A stretch of DNA of 64,000 nt from Blautia wexlerae (GCF_013300825.1 NZ_JAAIMY010000005.1:1-64000), one strand, 5' to 3'. Numbered from the stretch's first letter, positions 32,567 through 42,113 are shown. The notes: a model not told the origin generated them from the sequence alone. Translations and numbers: made by a program.

Positions 32567-33829
32567 GTGGAGGGAATCAGTGTAGAACAGGCAGTGGAAC
32601 AGATTCTGCAGCATACGCCTGTAATAAATGAGACAGAAGAAACAGAACTGAATAAAGCAGGGGGAAGAGTCCTGGCGCAGGATATGGTGGCAGGGTTTGA
32701 CAATCCTCCTTTTGACCGCTCTCCGGTAGATGGCTATGCGTGTAAGGCAGAGGACCTTGCAGGTGCCACTAAAGAGCATCCGGTGAGGCTGAAAGTCATG
32801 GAAGAAATCGATGCCGGACAGTATTCGGAAAGAGAAATCCAGCAGGGACAGGCAGTGCGCATTATGACAGGTGCTGCAATACCCAATGGCTGCAACTGCT
32901 GTATTTATCAGGAGGATACCGATTATGGAGAAGATACGGTAGAAGTTTACAGTGAACAGAAGCGATGGAGTAATTATTGCTTTTCAGGAGAGGATTTCAA
33001 AAAAGGAACTACACTTCTGAAGAAAGGGTCACATATCGGATATGTGGAGGCAGCAATTCTGGCCGGAATGGGAGTGGCGAAAGTGCCGGTTTACCGTCAG
33101 CCGAGAATCGTGCTTCTGACTACAGGAGATGAAGTGGTAGAACCGGGACTTCCATTACCGGAAGGAAAGATTTACAACAGCAATATGACAATGCTGTCTG
33201 CCAGACTGCGTGAACTGGGAATCGAATCTTTCCATATGGAAGCAGTCAAAGATGATCCGACGGTTATGTCTGAGAAATTAAAAGAAGCAGCAAAAGCGGC
33301 AGATATGATCATCACTACCGGAGGTGTATCTGTAGGCAAGAAGGACATTATGCATGAGTCCCTGAGACTGATGGGGGCAGAGCGGATTTTCTGGAGGGTA
33401 AAGATGAAACCGGGAATGCCTACACTGTTTTCTGCATATAAAAAGACTTCCGATATAACTGCAACAGATCATTGCGCTTCAGAAAGAGAGATTCCGATCA
33501 TCAGTCTCTCCGGAAATCCTTTTGGTGTTGCAGTCAGTATAGAACTTTTGATTCGTCCTGCACTGGAAAAGATGATGCAGGATTCATCAATTGGTCTGAA
33601 AGAAGTAAATGGCATTATGGCTGATAACTTTGAAAAAGGAATTAAGGGTCGCCGCTTTATCCGGGCATATCTGGAAAATGGAAAATTTCATCTTCCCAAG
33701 GGTCTTCATTCTAACGGAGTCCTCAGTTCCATGGCTGGCTGCAATTGCCTGATTGATACAAAAACCATGGAAAATCAGGAAAGCAGAAGCCTGAATGCAG
33801 GGGATAAAGTGAGCGCGATTTTGCTTTGA
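32567..33829 (+). CDS. moeA: Molybdopterin molybdenumtransferase MoeA
   Basis: A 420-residue enzyme that inserts molybdate into adenylylated molybdopterin. Seen are NPPFDRSPVDGYA, RIMTGAAIPNG, LLTTGDEVVEPG, IYNSNMTML, ITTGGVSVGKKDI and LSGNPFGVAV, all standard MoeA motifs in order. The length is normal. The start is GTG at 32567, in frame and 9 bp after GAGGAGGA. It lies 16 bp before mobB and is probably co-transcribed with it. Confidence 0.95.
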   Translation: MEGISVEQAVEQILQHTPVINETEETELNKAGGRVLAQDMVAGFDNPPFDRSPVDGYACKAEDLAGATKEHPVRLKVMEEIDAGQYSEREIQQGQAVRIMTGAAIPNGCNCCIYQEDTDYGEDTVEVYSEQKRWSNYCFSGEDFKKGTTLLKKGSHIGYVEAAILAGMGVAKVPVYRQPRIVLLTTGDEVVEPGLPLPEGKIYNSNMTMLSARLRELGIESFHMEAVKDDPTVMSEKLKEAAKAADMIITTGGVSVGKKDIMHESLRLMGAERIFWRVKMKPGMPTLFSAYKKTSDITATDHCASEREIPIISLSGNPFGVAVSIELLIRPALEKMMQDSSIGLKEVNGIMADNFEKGIKGRRFIRAYLENGKFHLPKGLHSNGVLSSMAGCNCLIDTKTMENQESRSLNAGDKVSAILL

Positions 33830-33845
33830 GAGGAGCAGCAAACAG

Positions 33846-34358
33846 GTGGAAAGAAAAAGAATATTTGCAATCAGCGGTGTAAAGAATTCAGGGAAAACAA
33901 CTCTGATCTGCAGGCTTTTGGAGATTTTTAAAGACAAGGGTCTTAAAGTGGCGGTGCTGAAGCATGACGGGCATGATTTCGTGCCGGACGTACCGGGAAC
34001 GGATACATACTGTCAGCTTCAGTCCGGAGCCTACGGCACAGCAGTTTTTTCAGCAGGCAAATATATGCTGGTAAAACAGCAGCCGCAGATTTCCGAAAAA
34101 GAGCTGACAGAATTTTTTCCGGAGGCAGATCTGATCTTACTGGAAGGATTTAAATACAGTACTTATCCGAAAATTGAAATTATCCGTAAGGGAAATTCGG
34201 CAGAAAGTGTCTGCAATCCGGAAAAACTGATGGCGATCGCCACAAACCTGGATGCAGAGGAAAGAGATGCACTGTCTGTACTGGAAAATGTTCCATTCTT
34301 TGAACTGGACAATGCAGAGTGTATTGCAGAATTTATTCTGTCGGATTATTTCCGGTAA
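33846..34358 (+). CDS. mobB: Molybdopterin-guanine dinucleotide biosynthesis protein MobB
   Basis: A 170-residue GTP-binding protein. P-loop GVKNSGKTTL near residue 11, then LKHDGHDFVPDVPGTDTY and LILLEGFKYSTYPKIEI, all typical of MobB. It assists MobA in attaching GMP to molybdopterin, giving the MGD form needed by formate dehydrogenase. GTG start with GAGGAGC upstream. Its 3' end overlaps the convergent fdhD gene by 26 bp. Confidence 0.93.
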   Translation: MERKRIFAISGVKNSGKTTLICRLLEIFKDKGLKVAVLKHDGHDFVPDVPGTDTYCQLQSGAYGTAVFSAGKYMLVKQQPQISEKELTEFFPEADLILLEGFKYSTYPKIEIIRKGNSAESVCNPEKLMAIATNLDAEERDALSVLENVPFFELDNAECIAEFILSDYFR

Positions 34359-35151
34359 AGAGTTTCATACGGTCACGTCGCGCGGCACAGATAAGGGTAA
34401 GGTGGTATTCTTTGGCCATGGCAACTGCCTCGGCGGAAGGGGATGCCTTGCTTGCCAGAACCGGTATTCCGGCGCGGATTGCCTTGATCGCCATATCTGT
34501 AGGGATACGTCCACTGGAATAAACCACGCATTTCTTCAGGTCAATATTATGGCGCAGGGCATAACCGATGGCCTTATCCAGAGCATTATGGCGTCCGATA
34601 TCTTCGCACTGAAAGAGCAGTTCTCCGTCACAGGCAAGGAAACAGCTGTGAGTTGCCCAGGTCTGGCTGTGAAGCGGGGTACCATTGGCGAAACAGTCTG
34701 CAAGGTCAAAGATCCACTGTTTTTTCCATGGGACAGGTGTAACTGGCGTCATTGGCTGATCTGTGATAAAATAATCATTAAGAACACGATTTCCGGTGCA
34801 GCAGGTCGGAGTAGGAGCAACATAATCTTCATTTTCCTCATGAGACTGCCCGGATTTATTTTTACTCAGGATCACGCGGGCACGTTTGCCGAATTCACAG
34901 ATGTAGATCTGGTCAACGTCATCAGCAGAAGAGATGATTCCTTCAGTAAAAAGACGCCCCAGAACCAGTTCAGCCAGATGTTGTGGGATACAGACCAGTT
35001 TCATGGTCAGACGTTCATTTACATATACATCCATCATGTGTTCCACAAGAATGGGTTCTGTTTCCTCATGAACCTCTCCGTCACGTCCCAGAAACTTGTA
35101 AGTGACATTTTCGAGAAGATTCAGATTGTGGTATTGTTCGTTGATTTTCAT
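34333..35151 (-). CDS. fdhD: Formate dehydrogenase accessory sulfurtransferase FdhD
   Basis: A 272-residue protein that passes sulfur from IscS to the molybdenum cofactor before it enters formate dehydrogenase. Motifs: LVLGRLFTEGII, PTCCTGN (probable sulfur-carrying Cys pair), FLACDGELLFQCEDIGRHNALDKAIG, YSSGRIPTDM and SKASPSAEAVAMA. Length is normal. It is transcribed opposite to its neighbours from the promoter at 35266-35294 and ends inside mobB. Confidence 0.95.
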   Translation of the reverse strand: MKINEQYHNLNLLENVTYKFLGRDGEVHEETEPILVEHMMDVYVNERLTMKLVCIPQHLAELVLGRLFTEGIISSADDVDQIYICEFGKRARVILSKNKSGQSHEENEDYVAPTPTCCTGNRVLNDYFITDQPMTPVTPVPWKKQWIFDLADCFANGTPLHSQTWATHSCFLACDGELLFQCEDIGRHNALDKAIGYALRHNIDLKKCVVYSSGRIPTDMAIKAIRAGIPVLASKASPSAEAVAMAKEYHLTLICAARRDRMKLFTGNNPTE

Positions 35152-35259
35152 AGGACAGTTCCTTTCGTTCGTAAGGATTTAGCCGAATAAACTGCGGAGC
35201 AGTTATTTGGTGCAGAGCTGTGTAGCGAAGCGGATGAGTTTATCCGCCTGACTTTTGAT
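35152..35259 (-). promoter_or_regulatory. Structured leader of fdhD
   Basis: The expected 5' leader (about 108 nt) contains two strong hairpins: GCGGAT/ATCCGC (35230-35247) and AAATAACTGC/GCAGTTTATT around 35194-35215, in plus coordinates. Neither is followed by a T run in the transcript direction. A cofactor-sensing riboswitch is possible given the gene, but the known Moco motif was not recognised. Confidence 0.3.
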
Positions 35260-35265
35260 ACTTCA

Positions 35266-35294
35266 AGTATAGACTGCGGAGTAGAGAGTGTCAA
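35266..35294 (-). promoter_or_regulatory. Sigma-A promoter of fdhD
   Basis: On the minus strand TTGACA (35289-35294), 17 bp, TATACT (35266-35271): nearly consensus. Confidence 0.75.
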
Positions 35295-35373
35295 ACGATT
35301 ATGAGAGAAAACATTGTCGTAGGCAATTTGAAATGAATTGTAATTATCAAAAAGTAAAAGGCAGGTAGAGCCA

Positions 35374-36348
35374 ATGAAAGATAAACATGGAAGAGACATA
35401 GATTATCTGAGGATTTCCCTCACAGATAGATGCAATCTGCGGTGCATTTACTGTATGCCGGAGGAAGGTGTAAAATCACTTTCGCATGATGAAATCCTCA
35501 CATATGACGAGATCCTTCGAATCTGCAGGTGCGGGGCAGAACTGGGGATCCGTAAGATTAAGCTGACAGGAGGAGAGCCTCTTGTACGAAAAGGCTGTCC
35601 CGGACTGGCAAAGCAGATTAAAGCAATTCCGGGAATTGAAAAAGTGACATTAACTACAAATGGAATCTTGCTGGGAGAGCAGCTTGACGAGCTGATGGAT
35701 GCAGGAATCGATGCGATCAATATCAGTCTTGACACACTGGATCAGGAACTGTTTAAAAAAGTAACCAGGAGAGATGGTCTGGATAAAGTATTTGAAGGAA
35801 TCGAAGCAGCGCTTGCTTATCCTGGATTTTTACTTAAGATTAACAGTGTGCCGATAATTAAAGAAAAAGAGAATTTTATTGCTGTTGCAGGACTTGCAAA
35901 AAAATATCCAATCCATGTGCGTTTTATAGAAATGATGCCCATTGGATATGGAAAACAGTTCCCATTCCAGGATGAAGAATCTATCAAAGCAGTACTGGAA
36001 GAAGCCTACGGTCCGATGCATGCAGTCAATGAACGCTACGGAAACGGTCCATGCCATTACTATGAAATTGCAGGCTTCAAGGGAAAAATCGGATTTATCA
36101 GTGCAATGACTCATAAATTCTGCAATCAGTGCAACCGAGTACGTCTTACATCCGAAGGATTCATGAAAGGATGCCTCCAGTATCAGGAAGGTACAGACCT
36201 GCGGGAGCTTATGCGCGGCGGCTGCGCGGATTCGGAACTGAAAAAAGCAATTTATCAGGTGATCTGGAATAAACCGGTGAGCCATAATTTTTATGAAGCG
36301 AAGACAGAGCAGGATGAAATCAGAGGAATGTCACAGATTGGTGGGTGA
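35374..36348 (+). CDS. moaA: GTP 3',8-cyclase MoaA
   Basis: A 324-residue radical-SAM enzyme that starts molybdopterin synthesis from GTP. N-terminal cluster motif CNLRCIYC (C20, C24, C27), then LTGGEPLVRKG and NISLDTLD, and a C-terminal [4Fe-4S] site starting CNQCNRVRL and completed by the Cys in KGCLQ. The usual C-terminal GG is close to the end (SQIGG). It is divergent from fdhD. MoaC, MoaD, MoaE and MogA are not in the window and must be encoded elsewhere. Confidence 0.95.
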   Translation: MKDKHGRDIDYLRISLTDRCNLRCIYCMPEEGVKSLSHDEILTYDEILRICRCGAELGIRKIKLTGGEPLVRKGCPGLAKQIKAIPGIEKVTLTTNGILLGEQLDELMDAGIDAINISLDTLDQELFKKVTRRDGLDKVFEGIEAALAYPGFLLKINSVPIIKEKENFIAVAGLAKKYPIHVRFIEMMPIGYGKQFPFQDEESIKAVLEEAYGPMHAVNERYGNGPCHYYEIAGFKGKIGFISAMTHKFCNQCNRVRLTSEGFMKGCLQYQEGTDLRELMRGGCADSELKKAIYQVIWNKPVSHNFYEAKTEQDEIRGMSQIGG

Positions 36349-36374
36349 GGTATGTAAGACGCTCTAATCGCTAT

Positions 36375-36392
36375 ACAGACATTTCTGTCTGT
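36375..36392. repeat. Hairpin between moaA and mobA
   Basis: ACAGACA, loop TTTC, TGTCTGT form a perfect 7-bp stem. It is followed by GATTTTAT, so it is at best a weak terminator for moaA. A TATAAT at 36402-36407 may be the -10 box for mobA, but no clear -35 was found. Confidence 0.45.
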
Positions 36393-36466
36393 GATTTTAT
36401 ATATAATATAAAGAAAAAATCAATACTTTTATTGATGATTTATATAAACAAAAAGGAAAACTGACA

Positions 36467-37057
36467 ATGCGAAAGAAAGAAATTTCTATGATTATTCTTG
36501 CTGGCGGTGCCAGCAGCCGCATGGGACGGGACAAATCAGATCTGACAATAGACGGAAAGACATTTCTTGAGATGCAGATAGAAAAAGGAGAAAAGCTTGG
36601 AATCAGTGATATTCTTCTGTCAGGCTATCATGGCGAGAAAAAATATAAATATCCCGTTATACCAGACCGCTTCCCGGGAAAAGGTCCGCTGGGAGGGCTG
36701 GAAGCCTGTTTTCGTAAAGCAAAGAATCCATACTGCCTGGTACTTGGCGTAGATGTTCCTCTGGTTCCGGCAGAAGAACTGGTGGCACTGATTCGCCAAT
36801 CTCTGTGTTCAGATGCAAAAGCAGTGATTATGAGTCACGGCGGGCATGAGGAACCTCTTATGGGAGTATACCGTACAGATCTGGCAGATGCCATGCTTGA
36901 AGAAATCACTCTGCGCAAAGGCGCGGTATTTGCTTTTCTGCAGAGAAATGGATATGAATGCTACGAAAGCCAGATCCCGGACCGGTATTTTTCCAATATT
37001 AATGATCCTGAAATGTATTCAAAAATTCAAACTACAGCAATGCCATTGAAAAAATAA
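36467..37057 (+). CDS. mobA: Molybdenum cofactor guanylyltransferase MobA
   Basis: A 196-residue nucleotidyltransferase that adds GMP from GTP to molybdopterin. Seen are the nucleotide-binding LAGGASSRMGRDKS, KGPLGGLEACF and LVLGVDVPLV (metal-binding Asp), all expected. AAAGGAAAA lies before the ATG. It is the last gene of the cofactor set and the last before the displaced histidine kinase. Confidence 0.94.
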   Translation: MRKKEISMIILAGGASSRMGRDKSDLTIDGKTFLEMQIEKGEKLGISDILLSGYHGEKKYKYPVIPDRFPGKGPLGGLEACFRKAKNPYCLVLGVDVPLVPAEELVALIRQSLCSDAKAVIMSHGGHEEPLMGVYRTDLADAMLEEITLRKGAVFAFLQRNGYECYESQIPDRYFSNINDPEMYSKIQTTAMPLKK

Positions 37058-37193
37058 ATTACTTTTCACTAAGATGTAGAAAAGCCCATTTTTCTGTGAT
37101 AAGATGATAAGGATTCGATAAACAATGACTGTTTTACGAACAGACAGAAAGCATGCATCAAACTGCATGACAGAAGAGAACGGAGTTGAAAAG

Positions 37194-38618
37194 GTGAAAA
37201 AAAGAAAAAATTTTTTCAGAAGTCTGCGTTTTCGTATTCTGATCATCCTGATCATTCTGGGAATCGTGCCGGGGGTTATTGTAACATATACGATGCTTCA
37301 TAACTATCAGAACCGGGCGGTTGTAATGCTTACAGAGACAGTGGGTGATCAGTGCGATATTTTATGTAATCTGATCATCAGGGAGAATTATCTCAATGAT
37401 ACAGATTCAGAGGTTGTAAACAGTAAGCTGGAACTGTTTTCCAATGTGTATAACGGACGCATCCTGCTGGCTGACAGAGATTTTAAGATAGTGAGTGATA
37501 CCTTCCACACAGAGGAGGGAAAGACGCTTCTCAGTTCACTGGCTGTAGCCTGTCTGAAAGGAGAAGAGACAAGCAATTATGACGCAAGGAGTAAAGTACT
37601 GGAGATTGCGGTTCCTGTACAGAGTCCAGATGTGCAGCAGCTTCAGGGCGTGATGCTGGTAAGTGTTTCGGCTTTTGATATTGCGGAAACACTGGCAGAG
37701 ATGGAACAGAGAAGCGTGATGCTGATCGGAAGTATTGTTGTTCTTTCAGTATTTCTGGCATGGCTGCTCTCTACAATACTTGTAAAACCACTTGCAAGAG
37801 TGACGAAGGCCATTGAAGATCTGACAGATGGCATGCTGGATGAAGAGATCAGTGTTCCTGACTACACGGAGACAGAACTGATTACAGATGCATTCAACAA
37901 GATGGTCAACCGCATGAAAATCCTTGATGAATCCAGGCAGGAGTTTGTATCCAATGTGTCCCATGAACTGAAGACACCTCTGACTTCCATGAAGGTTCTG
38001 GCAGATTCTCTGGTTGGACAGCAGGGAGTCCCGGAGGAACTGTATCAGGAGTTTATGGGCGATATTACTGCTGAGATCGACAGAGAGAATAAGATTATTA
38101 CAGATCTGCTCTCACTGGTAAAGATGGATAAGAAAGCAGCAGATGTGAACATCACCCATATGGATATCAATCAGCTTCTGGAGGATATCCTCAAGCGCTT
38201 GCGTCCCATTGCAGACAAGCGCAATATTGATCTGATCCTGGATTGCTTCCGCCCTGTGGATGCAGATGTGGATGAGGTGAAGTTTACTCTTGCTATCAGC
38301 AATCTGGTGGAAAATGGTATCAAATATAATGTAGATGATGGCTGGGTCCGTGTGTCTCTGGATGCAGACCATAAATATTTCTATGTAACAGTGGCAGATT
38401 CCGGTATGGGAATTCCTGAGGACAGTATTGAGAGGATCTTTGAGCGTTTCTATCGTGTGGACAAATCACATTCAAAAGAAATCGGGGGAACCGGTCTGGG
38501 ACTGGCGATCACCAAAAGTTCTATTGCAATGCACCATGGAACGATTAAAGTACTCAGTAAAGAGGGAGAGGGAACTACATTTTCTGTGCGTATTCCTCTG
38601 TCTTATATACCGTCATAG
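37194..38618 (+). CDS. HAMP-containing sensor histidine kinase
   Basis: About 474 residues if GTG 37194 is used (GGAG 8 bp upstream). ATGs at 37125 and 37167 would extend it by 23 or 9 residues. Two membrane segments flank an external sensor domain of about 140 residues. A HAMP linker (about 205-255) precedes HisKA (VSNVSHELKTPLTS) and HATPase with NLVENGIKYN, DSGMGIPE and GTGLGLAI. It resembles the WalK/ResE group, and the regulator at 21042 is the probable partner. A GerMN lipoprotein follows after 11 bp, as in related gene orders. Confidence 0.92.
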   Translation: MKKRKNFFRSLRFRILIILIILGIVPGVIVTYTMLHNYQNRAVVMLTETVGDQCDILCNLIIRENYLNDTDSEVVNSKLELFSNVYNGRILLADRDFKIVSDTFHTEEGKTLLSSLAVACLKGEETSNYDARSKVLEIAVPVQSPDVQQLQGVMLVSVSAFDIAETLAEMEQRSVMLIGSIVVLSVFLAWLLSTILVKPLARVTKAIEDLTDGMLDEEISVPDYTETELITDAFNKMVNRMKILDESRQEFVSNVSHELKTPLTSMKVLADSLVGQQGVPEELYQEFMGDITAEIDRENKIITDLLSLVKMDKKAADVNITHMDINQLLEDILKRLRPIADKRNIDLILDCFRPVDADVDEVKFTLAISNLVENGIKYNVDDGWVRVSLDADHKYFYVTVADSGMGIPEDSIERIFERFYRVDKSHSKEIGGTGLGLAITKSSIAMHHGTIKVLSKEGEGTTFSVRIPLSYIPS

Positions 38619-38629
38619 GAGGTGCCATT

Positions 38630-39562
38630 GTGAAAAAGAAACTTTCAATTATTATAACAGCGTTAATACTAAGCATCCTTACGGCCGGGTGTTCTGTGGA
38701 GGTGCATGAAGATCCGGGTAAGCAGGATGCCAAATATTATCTGTACCATATCAGCTCTGATGAAACTCAGCTTCAGAAAGAAGGTTACTCTCCGGAGGAG
38801 ACAACTGCAGACTATATGCTTAAGGATATGATGCAGCGGATGAACAGCCAGCAGACAGATTCGCAGAACCGGATCAGTCTGCTTCCTGAAGGAGTACAGA
38901 TGAATTACAGTATAGAAGAGGACGTGCTGGTGGTAAACTTTAACAGTCAGTACAGCAGCATGAGCCGCGCCAGAGAACTGCTTGTGCGGGCAGGCGTTGT
39001 GAAGACTTTCCTTCAGGTTCCGGGAATTAATTCTGTACGTTTTACAATAGAAAATGAAGATCTGACGGATTCCAAAGGACAGGCGGTGGGAAATATGACT
39101 GCAGATACCTTTGCCGAGTTCACGGGGACTGAACCGGATGCCTATTGCAGCAATACCTTTACGCTTTATTTTACTGATAAGAGTGGTCAGAAGCTGGTAA
39201 AAGAACAGCGTACTGTGCGGTATAAACGCAGTATCCCCAAAGAGAGGATCGTTCTGGAACAGTTAATGAAGGGACCGCTGGAAAAAGGGCATTACCCTAC
39301 AATTCCGGAGAATACGGAGGTTCTGAATGTGACCATAGCAGACAGAATCTGTTATGTGGCATTTGATGGAGTATTTTCTTCCTATGCGCTGGATGTATCG
39401 GAGAAAATACCGGTATATTCTGTGGTAAATTCACTGCTGGATGTGCTGGATGCAGACAAAGTGCAGATTACGGTCGGCGGGAAGGACAAGTTGGATACCT
39501 TTGGTGAGAAAATGGAGCTGTATCGTTTTTATGAAAAAAATGATAAGCTGGTAGTCAAATAA
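38630..39562 (+). CDS. GerMN-domain lipoprotein
   Basis: A 310-residue lipoprotein. Lipobox LTAGC at about 18-22. Two GerMN modules follow (about 60-175 and 190-300), recognised by VVNFNSQYSSMSRARELLVRAGVVKTF-like patterns (VLVVNFNSQY) and EVLNVTIADRICYVAF. Germination protein GerM and sporulation/wall proteins carry this domain. Here it is probably co-transcribed with the kinase and may help its sensing. GTG start with AGGAGGTG upstream. Confidence 0.88.
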   Translation: MKKKLSIIITALILSILTAGCSVEVHEDPGKQDAKYYLYHISSDETQLQKEGYSPEETTADYMLKDMMQRMNSQQTDSQNRISLLPEGVQMNYSIEEDVLVVNFNSQYSSMSRARELLVRAGVVKTFLQVPGINSVRFTIENEDLTDSKGQAVGNMTADTFAEFTGTEPDAYCSNTFTLYFTDKSGQKLVKEQRTVRYKRSIPKERIVLEQLMKGPLEKGHYPTIPENTEVLNVTIADRICYVAFDGVFSSYALDVSEKIPVYSVVNSLLDVLDADKVQITVGGKDKLDTFGEKMELYRFYEKNDKLVVK

Positions 39563-39599
39563 AAAGAGTGATATTCATAAACAAAGAGGAGGCACAAAA

Positions 39600-41897
39600 G
39601 TGAGGAGACGCCCTGTGTGTATCCTGTGCATGCTTCTGGTTGTTTTTCTGTGTGTGACAGACTGGCTGGGATTTTCCCTGATAAGGGGGAATCCGCTGCC
39701 ACAGTCTGTGCAGACATGGATCAGAAAGCATCCGGAATCCACCATCTGCGGGGAGGTGGTCAGGTGCCGGGAGAATGAAGATTTTCAATCTGTATATCTT
39801 AGAAATACTTATCTTATTTACAATTCTGAAAAAGTTTCCATTGATAATATAAAGGTTTATTTAAAACAAAAAAAGAATCATAGCGGTAACAGTGATGTTG
39901 ATAAACTTCTGGCAGGAAGTCTTGTTCTGGTGTCCGGAAAACTGGAAGAGGTGCAAAGTCCCACGAATCCGGGAGAATTTGACAGCAAAGCATACTATGG
40001 CTGCCAGAGGATCTACTATGTAATGAAGAAAGGAAGGATAAAGAAGCAGTCGCAGAGTCATTCTGTATATGGGCAGTTCCTGATCGATATGCAGCAGAAA
40101 TTTGCAGGTATTCTGGAGAAAACCTGTGGAATGGAAGCTGGAGCGTTTGAAGCAATCGTGCTGGGAGATAAAACAAATCTGGATCCGGAGTTGAAAATGC
40201 GTTATCAGATGGCAGGAATTATCCATATCCTGGCGATTTCGGGGCTTCATATCAGTCTTCTTGGAATGGGACTGTATAATCTGCTGAAAAAAATCGGTCT
40301 GGGTATCTGGCCAGCCGGCTTGCTGTCACTGGTGCTCATGCTTCAGTATGGGATGATGACAGGAGGGACTGTTTCAACTATGCGGGCCGTATGTATGTTT
40401 TTACTTTCTGTAGGTGCAAAGATCGCAGGACGGATTTATGATATGCCTACAGGAATGGCGGCAGCGGCGATTCTGATCCTTATGGAAAACCCGGCGTATC
40501 TGCTTGATGGAGGTTTTCTGCTGTCTTTTGGATCGGTGATTGGGATTGGCTGTGTCTGGCCGTTAGTGCAGGAGGGGATGGATGTATTAAACCGGAAAAA
40601 ACGAAGTGAGTTTAAGGATAAGGGGAAAATCAGAGATAAACTTCTGGTGTCATTTCTGGCATCCGGAGTCGTGCAGCTTACCACACTTCCCATAGTGCTG
40701 TGGTTTTACGGAGAAGTGTCGGTGATGGGGATTTTTCTGAATCTGCTTGTGCTTCCTACTGTGGGAATCGTACTGGGAAGTGGAACGGTTGGTGCGTTGC
40801 TTGGCTTAGTCACTGTCAGAGGAGCATTTCTGGCTGTTGTTCCGGGCAGGATTATTCTGAGAGGATATGAGTTCCTGACAGTGCTGCTGGGGCGACTTTC
40901 GTTTTGTACATGGATTGGCGGAAAGTCAGAGATGTGGCAGATCGTGGGATATTATCTGCTCCTGGCAGCGGCGGTGTGGATATACAGAGCGGGCGTGAAG
41001 AAAAGTGAAAATGGTGAGATCTTTGCGTGGAAAATCCGGGCTGTATATGCAGGTATGGTATGTTTTGCAATTCTGCTGATCAGTTACAGACCGCATGAAG
41101 ATTTCCGTATCGCCTGTCTGGATGTGGGACAGGGAGACGGAATTGTGGTAGAAATAGAAAACAGATGGAATATCCTGATCGACGGGGGCAGTACGAATAA
41201 GAATGAACTGGGAAAATACCAACTGCTTCCATATCTGAAGAGCAGAGGGATTTCCAGACTGGACGGAATTTATGTTTCCCACACAGATGAAGATCATATC
41301 AGCGGGGTGCGGGAACTTCTGGAATTTGTTGGGAAAGATCTGACTTCTCTGCGTATAGAGAATCTGATCCTGCCCAAATGGAGCGATATTCAGGAAAATA
41401 AAAATTATCAGGAACTGACAAAGTTGGCAGAGGCAGCGGGAGTCCGGGTGCTTACTGTGAAAGCAGGAGATGAGATCAGATATGGAACTGTCAGACTGAA
41501 GGCTCTGTGGCCGGAGTCCGGAGCATCAGGGAAGGAAGTAAATGAAGATGCGATGGTTCTGGAAATGATAAGTAAAGATTTCAAAGGGCTTTTTACCGGA
41601 GATATCGGGATGGAGACAGAAAAAGAGCTGATACAGAATGGGTGTCTTGAAGATGTGGACTTCCTGAAAACTGCTCATCACGGTTCCAGATATTCTACAG
41701 GAGCAGAGTTTCTGGAAATCGTCAGACCGGAACTGGCTGTTGTTTCCTGTTCTGCAACAAACACATACGGGCATCCGTCGCCGGATACGCTGGAACGGCT
41801 GAAGAAGAGTGGAAGCAGAGTACTGATCACCAGAGACTGTGGGGCGGTTACAATAGTCAATGGAAAATCTGTTTCTGCCTTTAACCGAATCAAGTAA
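39600..41897 (+). CDS. comEC: ComEC/Rec2 DNA-uptake channel protein
   Basis: A 765-residue membrane protein. N-terminal DUF4131-like region, then the competence domain with about eight membrane segments (ILAISGLHISLLGMGLY, SFGSVIGIGCVWPL) and a C-terminal metallo-beta-lactamase domain (CLDVGQGDGIVVE, SHTDEDHISGV, KTAHHGSRYS). It carries single-stranded DNA across the membrane, supplied by ComEA. GTG start with AAGAGGAGGC upstream. Length and motifs are complete, so natural competence is possible. Confidence 0.94.
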   Translation: MRRRPVCILCMLLVVFLCVTDWLGFSLIRGNPLPQSVQTWIRKHPESTICGEVVRCRENEDFQSVYLRNTYLIYNSEKVSIDNIKVYLKQKKNHSGNSDVDKLLAGSLVLVSGKLEEVQSPTNPGEFDSKAYYGCQRIYYVMKKGRIKKQSQSHSVYGQFLIDMQQKFAGILEKTCGMEAGAFEAIVLGDKTNLDPELKMRYQMAGIIHILAISGLHISLLGMGLYNLLKKIGLGIWPAGLLSLVLMLQYGMMTGGTVSTMRAVCMFLLSVGAKIAGRIYDMPTGMAAAAILILMENPAYLLDGGFLLSFGSVIGIGCVWPLVQEGMDVLNRKKRSEFKDKGKIRDKLLVSFLASGVVQLTTLPIVLWFYGEVSVMGIFLNLLVLPTVGIVLGSGTVGALLGLVTVRGAFLAVVPGRIILRGYEFLTVLLGRLSFCTWIGGKSEMWQIVGYYLLLAAAVWIYRAGVKKSENGEIFAWKIRAVYAGMVCFAILLISYRPHEDFRIACLDVGQGDGIVVEIENRWNILIDGGSTNKNELGKYQLLPYLKSRGISRLDGIYVSHTDEDHISGVRELLEFVGKDLTSLRIENLILPKWSDIQENKNYQELTKLAEAAGVRVLTVKAGDEIRYGTVRLKALWPESGASGKEVNEDAMVLEMISKDFKGLFTGDIGMETEKELIQNGCLEDVDFLKTAHHGSRYSTGAEFLEIVRPELAVVSCSATNTYGHPSPDTLERLKKSGSRVLITRDCGAVTIVNGKSVSAFNRIK

Positions 41898-41945
41898 GAC
41901 CCCTGTGGAGATGTGAAAAGCAATAAGCAGTAGGATTTTCAAAGT

Positions 41946-42045
41946 GGTTACGTTCAAAGCAACACGCTTCGCGATGCACAGAACTTATGCTAATCGCATA
42001 AATTCGCGCGGTATGTCTCGGGATAATGGTGTTTGAACAGTAACC
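41946..42045. repeat. GTAAC-type inverted-repeat element A
   Basis: A 100-bp segment starts GGTTACGTTCAAAG and ends TTTGAACAGTAACC, imperfect inverted repeats. The core holds further short palindromes. It lies between comEC and the nad operon. Related elements occur at 45911, 47019, 51837 and 53561. Confidence 0.5.
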
Positions 42046-42071
42046 TCAAAGCAAACAATGTTGTCATAATT

Positions 42072-42113
42072 ATATACAGGTGTCTTGACACCTGTATATC
42101 CGGGGAGTATAAT
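42072..42113 (+). promoter_or_regulatory. NiaR operator and nadB promoter
   Basis: A perfect palindrome, ATATACAGGTGTC, TT, then its complement (42072-42099). Its second half contains -35 TTGACA (42085-42090). The -10 TATAAT (42108-42113) follows after 17 bp. Such ACAGGTGT-type palindromes are the expected target of the niacin-responsive repressor NiaR, which is encoded in the operon at 44368. Repressor bound here would block RNA polymerase. Confidence 0.85.
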
